From: Antedon bifida
Lineage: Eukaryota; Echinodermata; Crinoidea; Comatulida; Antedonidae
DNA length: 64,000 nucleotides
Reading direction: 5' to 3'
Assembly (NCBI GenBank): GCA_963402885.1
Contig: OY727097.1
Span: forward strand, 25,165,401 to 25,229,400
A program made the translations under genes and the position numbers. Position 1 is the first letter of the stretch. Each line of letters starts with the position of its first letter. The notes below the pieces were generated by a model. That model saw nothing but the letters and a program-made list of their open reading frames with translations, made no database searches and was not told the origin of the DNA. Below are positions 54,115-64,000 of the stretch, piece after piece.

Positions 54115-55004
54115 ATACCATATTATGTAAGCCTATTGTAGAAACATTAATAATATCGAATTATTATACTATTATGCATACGTAGCGACTGCCTTAACAC
54201 ATGGCTTATGGCCTAACGACAGGAAACTGAGCTCGCCTTGCCAAGATAGGAACTCATTTGAATTTGATCTTATGTCTGACTGCGACAAATACCAACAGTG
54301 CTGTACGCTGCGTACATATTCTCCAACGGCGCGCGTCTGAATAGGGCGTGAAACAGATCGTTTCGCAGCCACAGATACCTACCATTGATCTTCGGAGCTC
54401 AGCATCCTTTTGTTAGATTGCCTTGTTAATTATATAAGCCTATTTTTATTAAAATGATTAGATTCCCTTACAATGCAATGCCTCATTAGGCCTCGAAACT
54501 TTGAAGTTGAAATTTGTGTTGATTATAAATAATCCTATTTTGGAAACGTTTCTTTTCGAGGTTTTCCGGTAAATTTGTATTTTCAGGTTTTTGAAAGTTG
54601 AGTTAGACATGATTTTTCTTTTTTAGGATTTAGGTAGTCGGGGCTGTTGTTACTTAATATTGTTTTAAATTGTACATTTCTAAACAGGTAAACATAAACG
54701 TAGCTTTACACACAGTATATTTTCTAATTTAAACGTAATGAGGAAATCTGTGCAAAAAAAAACCCCGCCCCAACCGAGATTTAAACTTAGAACCGTTCAC
54801 TTGATATATGCTAGTCTGGCCAGACGGAGGGTTGACGTAATTTAGTAAAAATATACATATTTTGGCCCATATGGCGTTTCATACGTATACTACTTGAGCT
54901 TGTATTTTAAGACAAAAATCGAAACGTTGACTGGTGGAATAACATAAAAAAGACAATAAATACAGACTTGGGGCAAGTCTAGATATATGCAGATGTAATC
55001 ATTA

Positions 55005-55293
55005 AAGATGTTAAAGAAAGAAAGAAAGTCAATCACTTTCGTAGGAAAAAAAAATGCAAAAAATAATGTTTTCACCTACAAAAAGACAAAAGCAACGGTT
55101 AAATTTAACAAAAACCCAATTGGCTGGCAGCCAATTTGACTATTGTTTGCTTTAAATGTTAGTTTTTTTAAGGTACATTTTTTTTTTCGATCCTATTTTC
55201 TGGTAAAAGTAAATAAACTATTATATTATAATGTAACATAAAATTGCATATTTTACAAAATTATTTTTCAGGGGGACAATACATCTTTATGTT
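55005..55293. mobile_element. MITE family B, left end degraded
   Basis: TTGGCTGGCAGCCAATTTGA and right end GGGGGACAATACATCTTTAT are present. The left terminus is replaced by AAGATGTTAAAGAAAGAAAG. Confidence 0.6.
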
Positions 55294-55837
55294 CATTAGG
55301 CCTATAATTAAAATATGTTAATTAATGTAGCAATGATGAACAGCGATCAAACGCCCATCACGATGTCGTGTGGTTGTATAACAGTTTTATTGTGTAAGAT
55401 ATTAACAAACATAACGGAAGACTTCTTCATTAAGATGTTATTCATGAATTTCAATTTACGTCATAAAATCAGTATAATCCGTTAGTAAACAGGAATTCTG
55501 CTTTCTGAAATAGTCTTGTTTTTAACAGAGAGATGTATACATCTCCCTGGTAACAAGATAAATAAATATTTTATTTTTAGAATTGAATTGTTAGAGACGC
55601 AGTTATAACAGTTCCCTGGTTTGATATTCATATAAACCTGTTAGATTTTTACTGTTTAAGTTACTTTAAGCAAATATTTTATATCATGTTTTTGCTATCA
55701 ATCTTTTGTTAATCTTGTTCTGACGGTCTTGTGTTATTGAAATTGATTTTGACCAATGAATGAATGGAAATGAGTGAATTATGATTATTATAACAAAGTT
55801 AATATTTAATATATAACTTTTGTTGTTGAAACATCAG

Positions 55838-55990
55838 CTCTGTCACTACTATCAAACTAGACAAAAAAAGTTTGGTGTCCCCAATATGGTAGTGATATGC
55901 CCAAATATGGTAGTGATATGACATCATCATGTCTATATATGATCACATCACATTTTTAAACATAAAGATTGATAGTGTAGATTGAGCGTT
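55838..55990. mobile_element. Foldback MITE family A
   Basis: Left AGCTCTGTCACTACTATCAA and right GATTGATAGTGTAGATTGAG are inverted. AATATGGTAGTGATATGCCC is duplicated in the core, as in copies at 11727 and 62897. Confidence 0.7.
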
Positions 55991-56099
55991 ACTCGTTGGG
56001 TCTATTTTATTTCCGAAACATAGCACATATTAAAACATAGTACTGCAGAGTAATGTTTTCCCTTTGCTTTGTGTAAATAAGCTATTGAAGACTTAATTA

Positions 56100-56690
56100 T
56101 TACCTCCGCCAAGGAGGTTATGTTTTCACCCCTGTATGTTTGTGTGTTTGTGTGTGTGTTTGTGTGTGTGTTTGTGTGTCTGTGAACAGCCTGGAGGCCA
56201 CAGTTTTTATCCGATTCTCACCAAATTTGGCAACAATGATCTATGCCCCAAAAGCTCGGACGAGTTCGAATTTGAGGGGAAAAGGTCATAGGTCAAGGTC
56301 ACAACTAACAAAAAACTATTTTACTGCCTAGTTTTTATCCGATTCTCACCAAACTTAGCCACAATGATCAATGACACATCATATAATTGTGGTTAAATTT
56401 TGAAGGGTCAGGGTCAAAGATCAAGGTCCACAAAAAACTAAAAAAAAAGAAATAAAAAAATAATTAAAAAAAAAAACCTCAGTGGGACTTAAACCAGCGA
56501 TCTCAACTGTGAGAGGCTGGATACATAACCATTACACCATACTGTCATCCACAACTTTGTAGTGTGCAGTTAACATATTTACATAATTACACAATAAAAA
56601 AAAATGTAAAAAAAAAATATTCAGGGGGCATTTTATGTAGGGGAATTTTACAGTAGGCGGAGGTTTGTACTCTCGGAGTACCCTCTAGTT
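56100..56690. mobile_element. Element bounded by TACCTCCGCC / GGCGGAGGT sequences
   Basis: Begins TTACCTCCGCCAAGGAGGTT and ends GGCGGAGGTTTGTACTCTCG plus GAGTACCCTCTAGTT. Two tandem internal segments share TTTTTATCCGATTCTCACCA. This sequence class is familiar to me from many marine invertebrate genomes as a dispersed non-coding element, but I cannot name it. Internal (GT)n and A-rich tracts are present. Confidence 0.6.
56478..56555 (-). mobile_element. tRNA-like sequence inside the CCTCCGCC element
   Basis: The minus strand reads AGTATGGTGTAATGGTTATG (A box) and GATCGCTGGTTTAAGTCCCA (B box) at tRNA-like spacing of about 72 bp. It resembles Glu/Asp/Val-type tRNAs but the acceptor arm does not pair well, so I call it a SINE or pseudogene. 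Confidence 0.45.
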
Positions 56691-57740
56691 GTATATATTG
56701 TGTGCATTTAATAAGAGACACATTTTACCTGTTAGATTGAGAAGAAATTCGTTTAGTCTATAAAATGGTCAACAAACATTATTGATTCTCTGTGTTTTTT
56801 TAAAACGTCGTCTTTTTCCATTTCCTGAATAGCAATGACACGTGCTAGTATAGTGTACGATAATAATGCGATATTTGAAATTAATAATCCTGATAATCAT
56901 CTGACCAGTGTTTTTCCATTGATGTAGGCCTTACGGGTTATTGGTATTTAATTATTCATTCGTGAAGTTTATCGGTTGTTCATGATTACAAAATTGTAAA
57001 AAGTGTGGAAAATGGAATAAAAATAGAGGCTACCCGCATGAGGAGATCGAGTATGATTGATTTATCAGCCATTGTACATCATTTTGATAGATTTGCCCCA
57101 AAAGTCTGTAGTTATTTCGAGGCTTTTCGAGGTTTGTCTGAAATACAAGCTCAAGTAGTATACATATGAAACGCCATATGTGCCAAAATATTTATCATTT
57201 TCTAATGCTAAGTCAAAACTTCGATGATAATCGAATTGTTATGCTATCCGCTCTCCGATTCGAGAAACGATGGTGAGTGTGAGTGACTAGGATTGAACCA
57301 TGAGGAGTTAGACCTGTGACAGGATTGAACCATGGACTTCGGGATTGAAAGCATGCCCTGATAAAGATTAGGATACCCATGTCGTTATTAAATCATTCCT
57401 TCATCATCCATGATGCATTTCCATTTACAAGGTTTTAATATAGGATAATTAGAATTATAAGTTAAATGTTGGCAGTGCTTTTTTATTTTCCCTTTTTTCT
57501 CCATCGAGAACTATATTACAGCATTTTTTAGTTAGCTTCTGCAGTGTAATATTGTTTCTAAATTCTCATTGAATAATTTGCATTTATTGTGTGTTCTTCT
57601 CGTGATGGGTAAGCGTACAATTGACACTTCAGCGATCGGATATTAAGTTTGAAGTATGGTAACTTCCCAGCTTGTCGGGACGTAGGCCTACAGGCTACTT
57701 AGGCCCACTAGCGGCCTATTTAGTTTAACGTTTAACTTAA

Positions 57741-58045
57741 AGATATATTGTCCCACTGAAAAACAATATGTTTTAATGTTTTTGTTGAATACGCCATTTT
57801 AATGCCACATAATAGTTTTCACTTCGACCAAAAGTTATTAAAAAAATGTATTTACCTGAAAAACCAATGAGTTTTTGGTGGAATCATGAACCTATTATAG
57901 GTCCATGGTTGAATGTAACCGTTTATTTTGCTGCTACTTTTTTTTTTTATAACGGAAGTGATTAACTTTATGAAACTGCGAGGCATATTCAAAGTCTTTC
58001 AATGATCTTCATTGTTCATGTTTTTGAGGGCTATACATCTTCAAC
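57741..58045. mobile_element. MITE family B, opposite orientation
   Basis: Left AAAGATATATTGTCCCACTG and GAATACGCCATTTTAATGCC read as the reverse of the other copies. Right end decayed near GGGCTATACATCTTCAA. Confidence 0.6.
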
Positions 58046-58482
58046 TAACTTAGTGAATGCATATTTTCTCTTTGTGATGGAAGAGGGGATGCGGGTGGTT
58101 TTATTATAAACTGTTTAGTCTACTACATCCAATATAATATACCCTTCAAGCGACCTCTAATATAATCTAATTAATAAAACCCATGTTTTGGGACACACTG
58201 CTATCAGGATTGAAAAACGAATTGGAAATGTATAATGTTAACACTAACCCTATTCAAAGGACATCCAAATGTGTTGTGTCCAAAATGGGTTCATACTGAT
58301 ATTATAATATAATAGTAATAGTCAGTATATTTTGATTATCGCATGGAAATAAATCTTCCCCAATTTAAAATGGAATAGCCCAGATATTACAATATCCCCA
58401 CATGACAATGAGCACACGCGACGAAACGAATACAGTATTCATATACTGTAGTGTGAACGGAAGATTAGTGTTAGTACGACGT

Positions 58483-58514
58483 GTATTACCAAATTGCGTC
58501 CTATTTGGTAATAC
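58483..58514 (+). promoter_or_regulatory. Perfect hairpin just upstream of PAR-bZIP start codon
   Basis: GTATTACCAAA (58483-58493) and TTTGGTAATAC (58504-58514) are exact reverse complements around a 10-nt loop TTGCGTCCTA, ending 12 bp before the ATG at 58527. In the RNA it would form an 11-bp stem in the leader; as DNA it is a dyad that a dimeric factor could bind. Confidence 0.5.
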
Positions 58515-58526
58515 TGTGCCTTTAGG

Positions 58527-61500
58527 ATGGCTGAATCCATTCACAGTAGTGACACTTTGACGCTAAAGTACCTCCTTGAAAGCCAGAGCCTGCTAAACAA
58601 CCAGCCTCCTCTCTGTGAAGGTAAGTCGAGTGCACTGTACATGTATAAAATTGCAGCAAAAACAAGCTAGCAGAGCCTAATCTCTCTCTATCATATTATT
58701 GAAGGTTGAAAAGTGTGTTGACCGTAGAAGTTAGTGACGTCACAGTGTCAATTGGTAGTGGGGTTGTTTTGCTACTAATATAATAATATGTTATGATCGT
58801 GAATATTATTTGTAAGTACTGCAGATAATGATTCGTATCCAGGGATAGAGAGGTGGGTAGGCTGGGGGTTGTTGATATACGATTGTCAGAGGAGTATTAT
58901 TAGGTATATTTTTCATTGTATGTATTGCATGTGAAGGTATTTATGCCATATCAAAGTATATCAAATCACGTGAAAAATATGATTATTCGATACGAATGAC
59001 TGTGCATATAATTTGTTATTGTTAATCGGTAATAATAAGTTCAAACACAAAGATACATAATATAGTATGGATGTATTGTATTCTGCAAGTTATACCTCCG
59101 TATTTGAATGATGACGAGCCGTACTCTAGCATATAATACGTTTCCTTGGTAACTAAATCTATCGTGAAATTCATCTCTATTGTACATCGTAAGATAATAA
59201 CCTAAAATGGCACTTGTTTGTAGCTAATTACAAAAGCAACGAGAGACGATTTATTTTGTACGACAAAACTGAGAAAAAAAAAGACAATGAAAAACCATTA
59301 TGTTTAGCCTATATCTTCATCATGAATTATTCATTATTCAGGAATTTCATAACGATTTTAGTACGCATCTGACATTTATTTATCGATATGTACCTAATCG
59401 ATAAAGTATTTGTATCATATTATTTCCGACCACATAACCACCTTTACATAAATGAGTGTTATTATGTTGATACCATGAAGGCTGGGTGATGTTAGTTTGT
59501 TCATGAAGAAAGGTATGTTAGGTGGTTGCGGCGTTTGATAAGCCGCACAACAGTCAGTATGCATTTAGTGCATGGCTAGGCCTACTTAAAATGCAAATGA
59601 AGTAATAAGTCTGGGAGTAGAACCACTCCTATAGGATGTCCCAATTCAGGGGACACTTGCTTGTGCATAAGACATAGGAAAACTAGAACAACAAATATAT
59701 ATACAGATATAAAATATAAATATGAACGGACCGAGGGGAAATATTTGTTTTATCACCACTAACGGGCTAACCGCTATTCAGGGGACACGTCGGAAACTTT
59801 GTTGGTTCCCGAACCACATGTCCCTTTCATAAATATGGGTTATATAGACCTAATCTGTGTATCTATTATAATCATACGGTGGCTGATCTTTCCCGACGGT
59901 GCGAGAGGAGTGGGCTTTGTGGAACCATATTTTTGGGATGATATTACGGTAATAGGCCTATACAGCCTGATATTTGAGAACGACAATGACACTTATTCTA
60001 ACCAAATACAGAGTATGGCCACTGAGTGTTGATACGATAGAATAGGAAGTGGTAATTAGGGGGCCTACGGTGACCTTGGTAAAATACAGAGAAAAGAACA
60101 GTTTTCGTGTGTGTCGAGGTGTGGTAAATTTACTTCAGAAAAAGAAAACATTGACATAAATAATATGTACATTTGATCCAAGAGGTTTTAAAGATCTATT
60201 TCATAAATGTTTGAATATAACTGTATTACTGTTATTACGGTTCTAAACTAATTTTATGAATATACATATTGACCTTTGTGTTATCAATTTGTATAGGACC
60301 TAAAGGTTATTTTTTATTTACCCTTTTCATATCAAAACTGTATTTTGTGAAAGTCAAGACGCAATCGCTGTTCAAGGATTAATTATTAATTCGTATTTAG
60401 TAATTACAGTATTATATATATTAGTTAGCTTCGGGAAATAATTAGCTAAAGGACGTATCGATGTAATTACTCTATCCATTTTCCATTTCTTATATGAGGT
60501 TTAACTTGTTTACGATGTGTTTTCAGTAGAGAGCGGCTAAGGTTGATTTTAGAGAACAATCTTACAAAAATCAAATGTTTTAGCCGCAAGTTCTCGAAAT
60601 TCAATATGGCCGCCATCTGAAAAAGATGATTATATGAAACTCGCTGGTTGAAAACAAGTCTGTGAATCATGGCTAATTTGGCAAAAAAAGACATTGGCTA
60701 GTAAAACTGTATATTTGGCAGCAATTTTGTATTTAAAGATGATAGCCACATTATGTTTTGGGCTCTATGATTTTAGGCGTCAATAATTGAGAACTAACTT
60801 CATCATAAAACGTATGCCACTGAAAACATAGCAGAGAGTACCGAACGAGGGGCAATACTATTTTATGGCCATCCATTTCCATGAGGTGTAGCTTCCAATA
60901 GTAAATGACTATTATACTGTAAAGGGTCGTCCCTAATAATGCTGACCCTCGTCACTCTTGCCCAAGCTCAGCGGTAGCCAGGCCAGTGGATTCTCGTCAC
61001 TATAAAACAGTGGTTAGAGGTGTGTCGAGCTATTTGCTCGACAAAATCAACAGAGAAAGTTTATGGCCCTGCTAAAACATTGTTTTTACGGTCGAATAAC
61101 TGTCGTTAAAAACAAGATGGCATATATATACTTACCGTATATACAAATTTGAGATTTTAACAACTGAACTGTTAGGGCCAACAGTTGTTATAGAGATCAC
61201 AAGTTTGCTTGTGCAGTTTGTCCTTAGAAAAAAACTAGGTTTATAATATACGGTATTTATCAGTCCCATCAGTTTATGTAAACATTTTTACGTAATAATA
61301 AATCAACACTTGAACTTAAAACTAAATTAATTATATAACATGAAAAGTATGCACAATGACACCATAAAACGTCACCAATTTATACGGTATGTCTTTTGTA
61401 CGCGCGCGCTTACCTTGCGTTATCATGAACTCGATGGAGAAGGGAAAGAGAGTGGTCAAGCTAAAACAATAACACAGCTTTGGAAAAGTAGCGGATTCTC

Positions 61501-64000
61501 AATTGATCCATAATTTCCATAAGTGTCAGACAAATTCTGTATTGCCGAATAACCTGTCCTTCACTTTCACAACCGTCATAGGCCATGTCTAACCAAGGCT
61601 GTACCTTGGTCTAACCTATTACTGTTTAACAGGCGCTTTTGTGACTATGTAACTACATCATTTGCATGCGCATATAATGCGGAAGTACAGAGAAGGATGT
61701 CATGAAAAGTCATTAGACTTCATCACCCCACCCCCACCCAAACAACAAGCTCTCTCCACCCAAACAACAAGCTCTCTCCCCCAAACAACGCCCTCTCCCC
61801 ACTGTCGAGTTTGTGATAACACAAGGTAGGTACGCTCGCCAAGTTAGTGGTGTCGTGATCATGATGTATAAAATAATATTTTTGTTATGAAATTAATGTG
61901 TAAAGGATTTCAAATTTACGTTACAAAAATAGAAATATAATAACAAATATGTAAAAGAAAGGTTTATATTTTCACTTGCCACTTGTAGAATTATTTATTA
62001 TCATTTTTTTAAGAAGTATCAATCAACATTTTTGTAATACGTGTCGGTATACTTCCGAAATCAGACGACAGTCGTAAATTTACATAAATTGTTATGATGA
62101 CGCTAATCCTCTGCGCGCGCTCTCTCTCCCGATTGTATTAGTTGTAATTCCCAATTTACGATATCAATAAATTCAACCGAATAATTTATGATGTCTGATT
62201 TTGAAAACCAAATAATGCTAATCTTTGTATATATTCTACGTTGTTACATCAACAAGACAAATGTTATTACAGAAAAATAATCAAATTCGCAATGCTTTCA
62301 CAGATTGTGCTAAAAATACTGGAATTGAAGAGATAATTTATTTGGATAAGTCGTTGTCTCTTCTAAAGCTCTGTCTACACTATCAAACATTATGTGTAAA
62401 AAAAATGTGATGTGCCCATGGATATGTCATATCACTACCACATTTTGGCATGTCACTACAATAATTGGGCAAATACCACTTTTTTGTCAAACTAGGTATA
62501 TAGTGTATAGATACACTCTGTAACCATCGTCAATTATTCGTTTTCATTTTAATTTATTTGTTTTGACTAAATGAAAAATGACATGTCAGGAAAAATAAAA
62601 GCCCCTTATGACTAAGTGCGTCAGCAATTCCTTCAAATAATTTTTTTTTTATAATAAAATAACATTTGGTACTACTGTATTTATAAAAAAAAAGGCACAA
62701 TTTACATTGCAATGAATAAGATCCAATTAATACAGTATATACAACATTTAAATTCAGGTTAAAATAATATAAAGATCAAAAGGCCTTACACGTCGTCGTA
62801 GAGCACAGGGCCTATTACCATGCTAAAATAAGGGTCATGAAAACGTATCCGTGATTTTAAATTCAATTTACAGTCGAAGGTGACAATCCTCTCTTAACAC
62901 CACCAAATATGGTAGTGATATTCCCAAATATGGTAGTGATATCATCATATCCATATATGGGCACATCACGATTTTTGTCACATAAAGTTTGATTGAGTGT
63001 GGACAGAGCTTTAAAGAAATGTAGATGAGCAGGACGCGATTTTGTTTTCGTACATAAGTTGGGGATCCGCAAGAAAAAAAAATCATATGCGTTTGTTTCA
63101 CTTTCAGAAACGAATCCAGACAAAGCAGGGAAATGTGGTGACTTCAACCAAGATGTCTGGGTTGGGCCAAACGGCGTGTCTGCAGATATGGCTGCGGCAT
63201 TCCTGGGCCCAACACTTTGGGATCGCACTCTACCCTACAATGATCTGAAACTGGAATATATGGATATGAACAAATTTCTCCTTGAGAACGGAATTCCGAA
63301 TTTTTCCGAGGCGGAACTAACGGAAAATATCAACTCATCACCACCACGAATGGAAGAGAGTCCACAGTTAAGTCAGCGTGATCAGATCTCACCAGTTCAA
63401 CAGACAAATACGTCACAAGTGAATCTGAATGATTCAAATGATGCCACATCGAATTCTTTCCAACCAGTAGAAGATAGTAAGTTACAGAGTTTATCAATTA
63501 TGGCTTTTCAGTTTTAAATATAATAACACTGTGAGTGTAGCCTAAATAGAATGTTCCATCTTTTCTCTAAAAAAAATTATGTTATGTCGAGTCGAGTGGC
63601 CGAGCGGTTAAGAGAGTGGCCCCGCAAAACCGTAGCCACAAAGTCGGCACAGGTCCAAGCCTCTCCTCAACATCTAATGATAGAACACGTCTTCTGTAGG
63701 TCCAGTGTACAGACACTGGCTTATATGCATTTAAAGAATATCTAGCATATTGTCCGACAGCCTTGGTGTTGCTCCTGTCATAGAAAAGAGTTAGCTTATT
63801 TCTCCATGTATACTGGTACGTGTACTGGTCCATCTCAACCCCTGTCGTTCGTTAAAGTAGCTATGTGTTGTACACATTAATTAATTAATTATAGGTATTA
63901 CTACCAATGGTTATCCGCATCTAAACCTATTTTGATTGTCAAGAAAATAATAATTGTCGTGAATTTTCTTTTTCTTAGCCTCCGCCGTCAATAGTCCACC
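58527..64000 (+). CDS. PAR-bZIP transcription factor (HLF/TEF/DBP family), 3' partial
   Basis: Exons seen: 58527-58620 (ATG), 63108-63476, and the start of a third at 63979 running off the window. Phases match (1 and 1). The protein so far starts MAESIHSSDTLTLKYLLESQ. Exon 2 carries the family's conserved block: AFLGPTLWDRTLPYNDLKLE then YMDMNKFLLENGIP, the activation region shared by HLF, TEF and DBP. A Ser/Gln/Asn-rich linker follows. The proline- and acidic-rich PAR segment, basic region and zipper must lie beyond 64000. Members bind TTAYGTAA D-boxes as dimers and act in circadian and metabolic control. Intron 1 is 4.5 kb and holds two family A MITEs. Whether it is HLF- or TEF-like cannot be decided. 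Confidence 0.9.
59610..59790. repeat. Possible MITE E relative
   Basis: PAR-bZIP intron 1. GGAGTAGAACCACTCCTATA, then TTCAGGGGACACTTGC and, 130 bp later, ATTCAGGGGACACGTCGG. This resembles the AGTAGAACCC and GGGGTGTCCC motifs of family E but the right end is not clear. Confidence 0.35.
62367..62522. mobile_element. Foldback MITE family A
   Basis: PAR-bZIP intron 1. AAAGCTCTGTCTACACTATC at the left; the right end is decayed (ATAGTGTATAGATACACTCT). Core GATGTGCCCATGGATATGTC. Confidence 0.7.
62897..63013. mobile_element. Foldback MITE family A, left end missing
   Basis: PAR-bZIP intron 1, ending 95 bp before exon 2. AATATGGTAGTGATATTCCC is duplicated; the right end is GAGTGTGGACAGAGCTTTA. Confidence 0.7.
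63588..63760 (+). mobile_element. SINE, tRNA-Ser/Leu type
   Basis: PAR-bZIP intron 2. GAGTGGCCGAGCGGTTAAGA (A box) and CGGCACAGGTCCAAGCCTCT (decayed B box), then AGAACACGTCTTCTGTAGGT and GTCCAGTGTACAGACACTGG as in 2900-3205. Confidence 0.7.

Larger units (their letters stand above)
50562..58482. other. Long repeat-rich span without a supported gene
   Basis: About 8 kb of AT-rich DNA. I see MITEs, a tRNA-like insertion and short tandem or inverted repeats (listed separately), and a possible retrotransposon end near 52080-52145 (GTGGAAATAAATTGAAATTA). ORFs of 60-95 codons here have no family features. It probably contains the PAR-bZIP promoter at its right end. Confidence 0.6.

Noticed and set aside
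59799-60032. 77-codon plus-strand ORF with a hydrophobic stretch
   Set aside because: No family resemblance, weak context, and located inside a PAR-bZIP intron next to repeat sequence.

Overview
The window is eukaryotic nuclear DNA from an animal. Its genes have GT-AG introns, long AT-rich non-coding spans, minisatellites, and many short foldback (MITE-like) and tRNA- or 5S-derived (SINE-like) repeats. Gene content (NUP98-NUP96, RPL31, an SLC36 transporter, a Cys-rich metallothionein, a PAR-bZIP factor, tandem orphan rhodopsin-class receptors) suggests a marine deuterostome invertebrate, probably an echinoderm. The phylum is inferred, not proven.

Layout. 8-1720 (-): intronless TKL-type kinase with a C-terminal NHL-like propeller. 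4020-17391 (+): the last 21 coding exons of the NUP98-NUP96 precursor, from just before the autoproteolytic domain to the stop; the FG-repeat exons are not in the window. 17.4-18.4 kb: two CATG-rich minisatellites. 20057-27973 (-): four intronless paralogous class A GPCRs. 28.1-29.0 kb: a tandem array of units near 117 bp. 32739-39430 (-): a complete 10-exon SLC36 amino acid transporter (499 aa). 41436-45083 (+): RPL31 with a probable TOP-type 5' exon. 45303-45470 (-): a small unidentified ORF tail to tail with RPL31. 48984-50330 (-): a 3-exon metallothionein with a TATA/CRE/MRE promoter. 50.6-58.5 kb: repeat-rich DNA with no gene I can support. 58527-64000 (+): 5' part of a PAR-bZIP transcription factor gene that runs off the end.

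The genes do not form a pathway; most are unrelated housekeeping or regulatory genes. The most unusual locus is the GPCR cluster. In the receptor at 20057-21265 an 18-bp minisatellite encodes an extracellular loop 3 of about 137 residues with 17 N-glycosylation sequons. Its neighbours at the same loop have 6, 1 and 0 sequons, so the cluster looks like a stepwise record of in-frame expansion of a glycan-bearing loop. Exon boundaries below were read by eye from splice sites, frame continuity and remembered family sequences; none was checked by a search.
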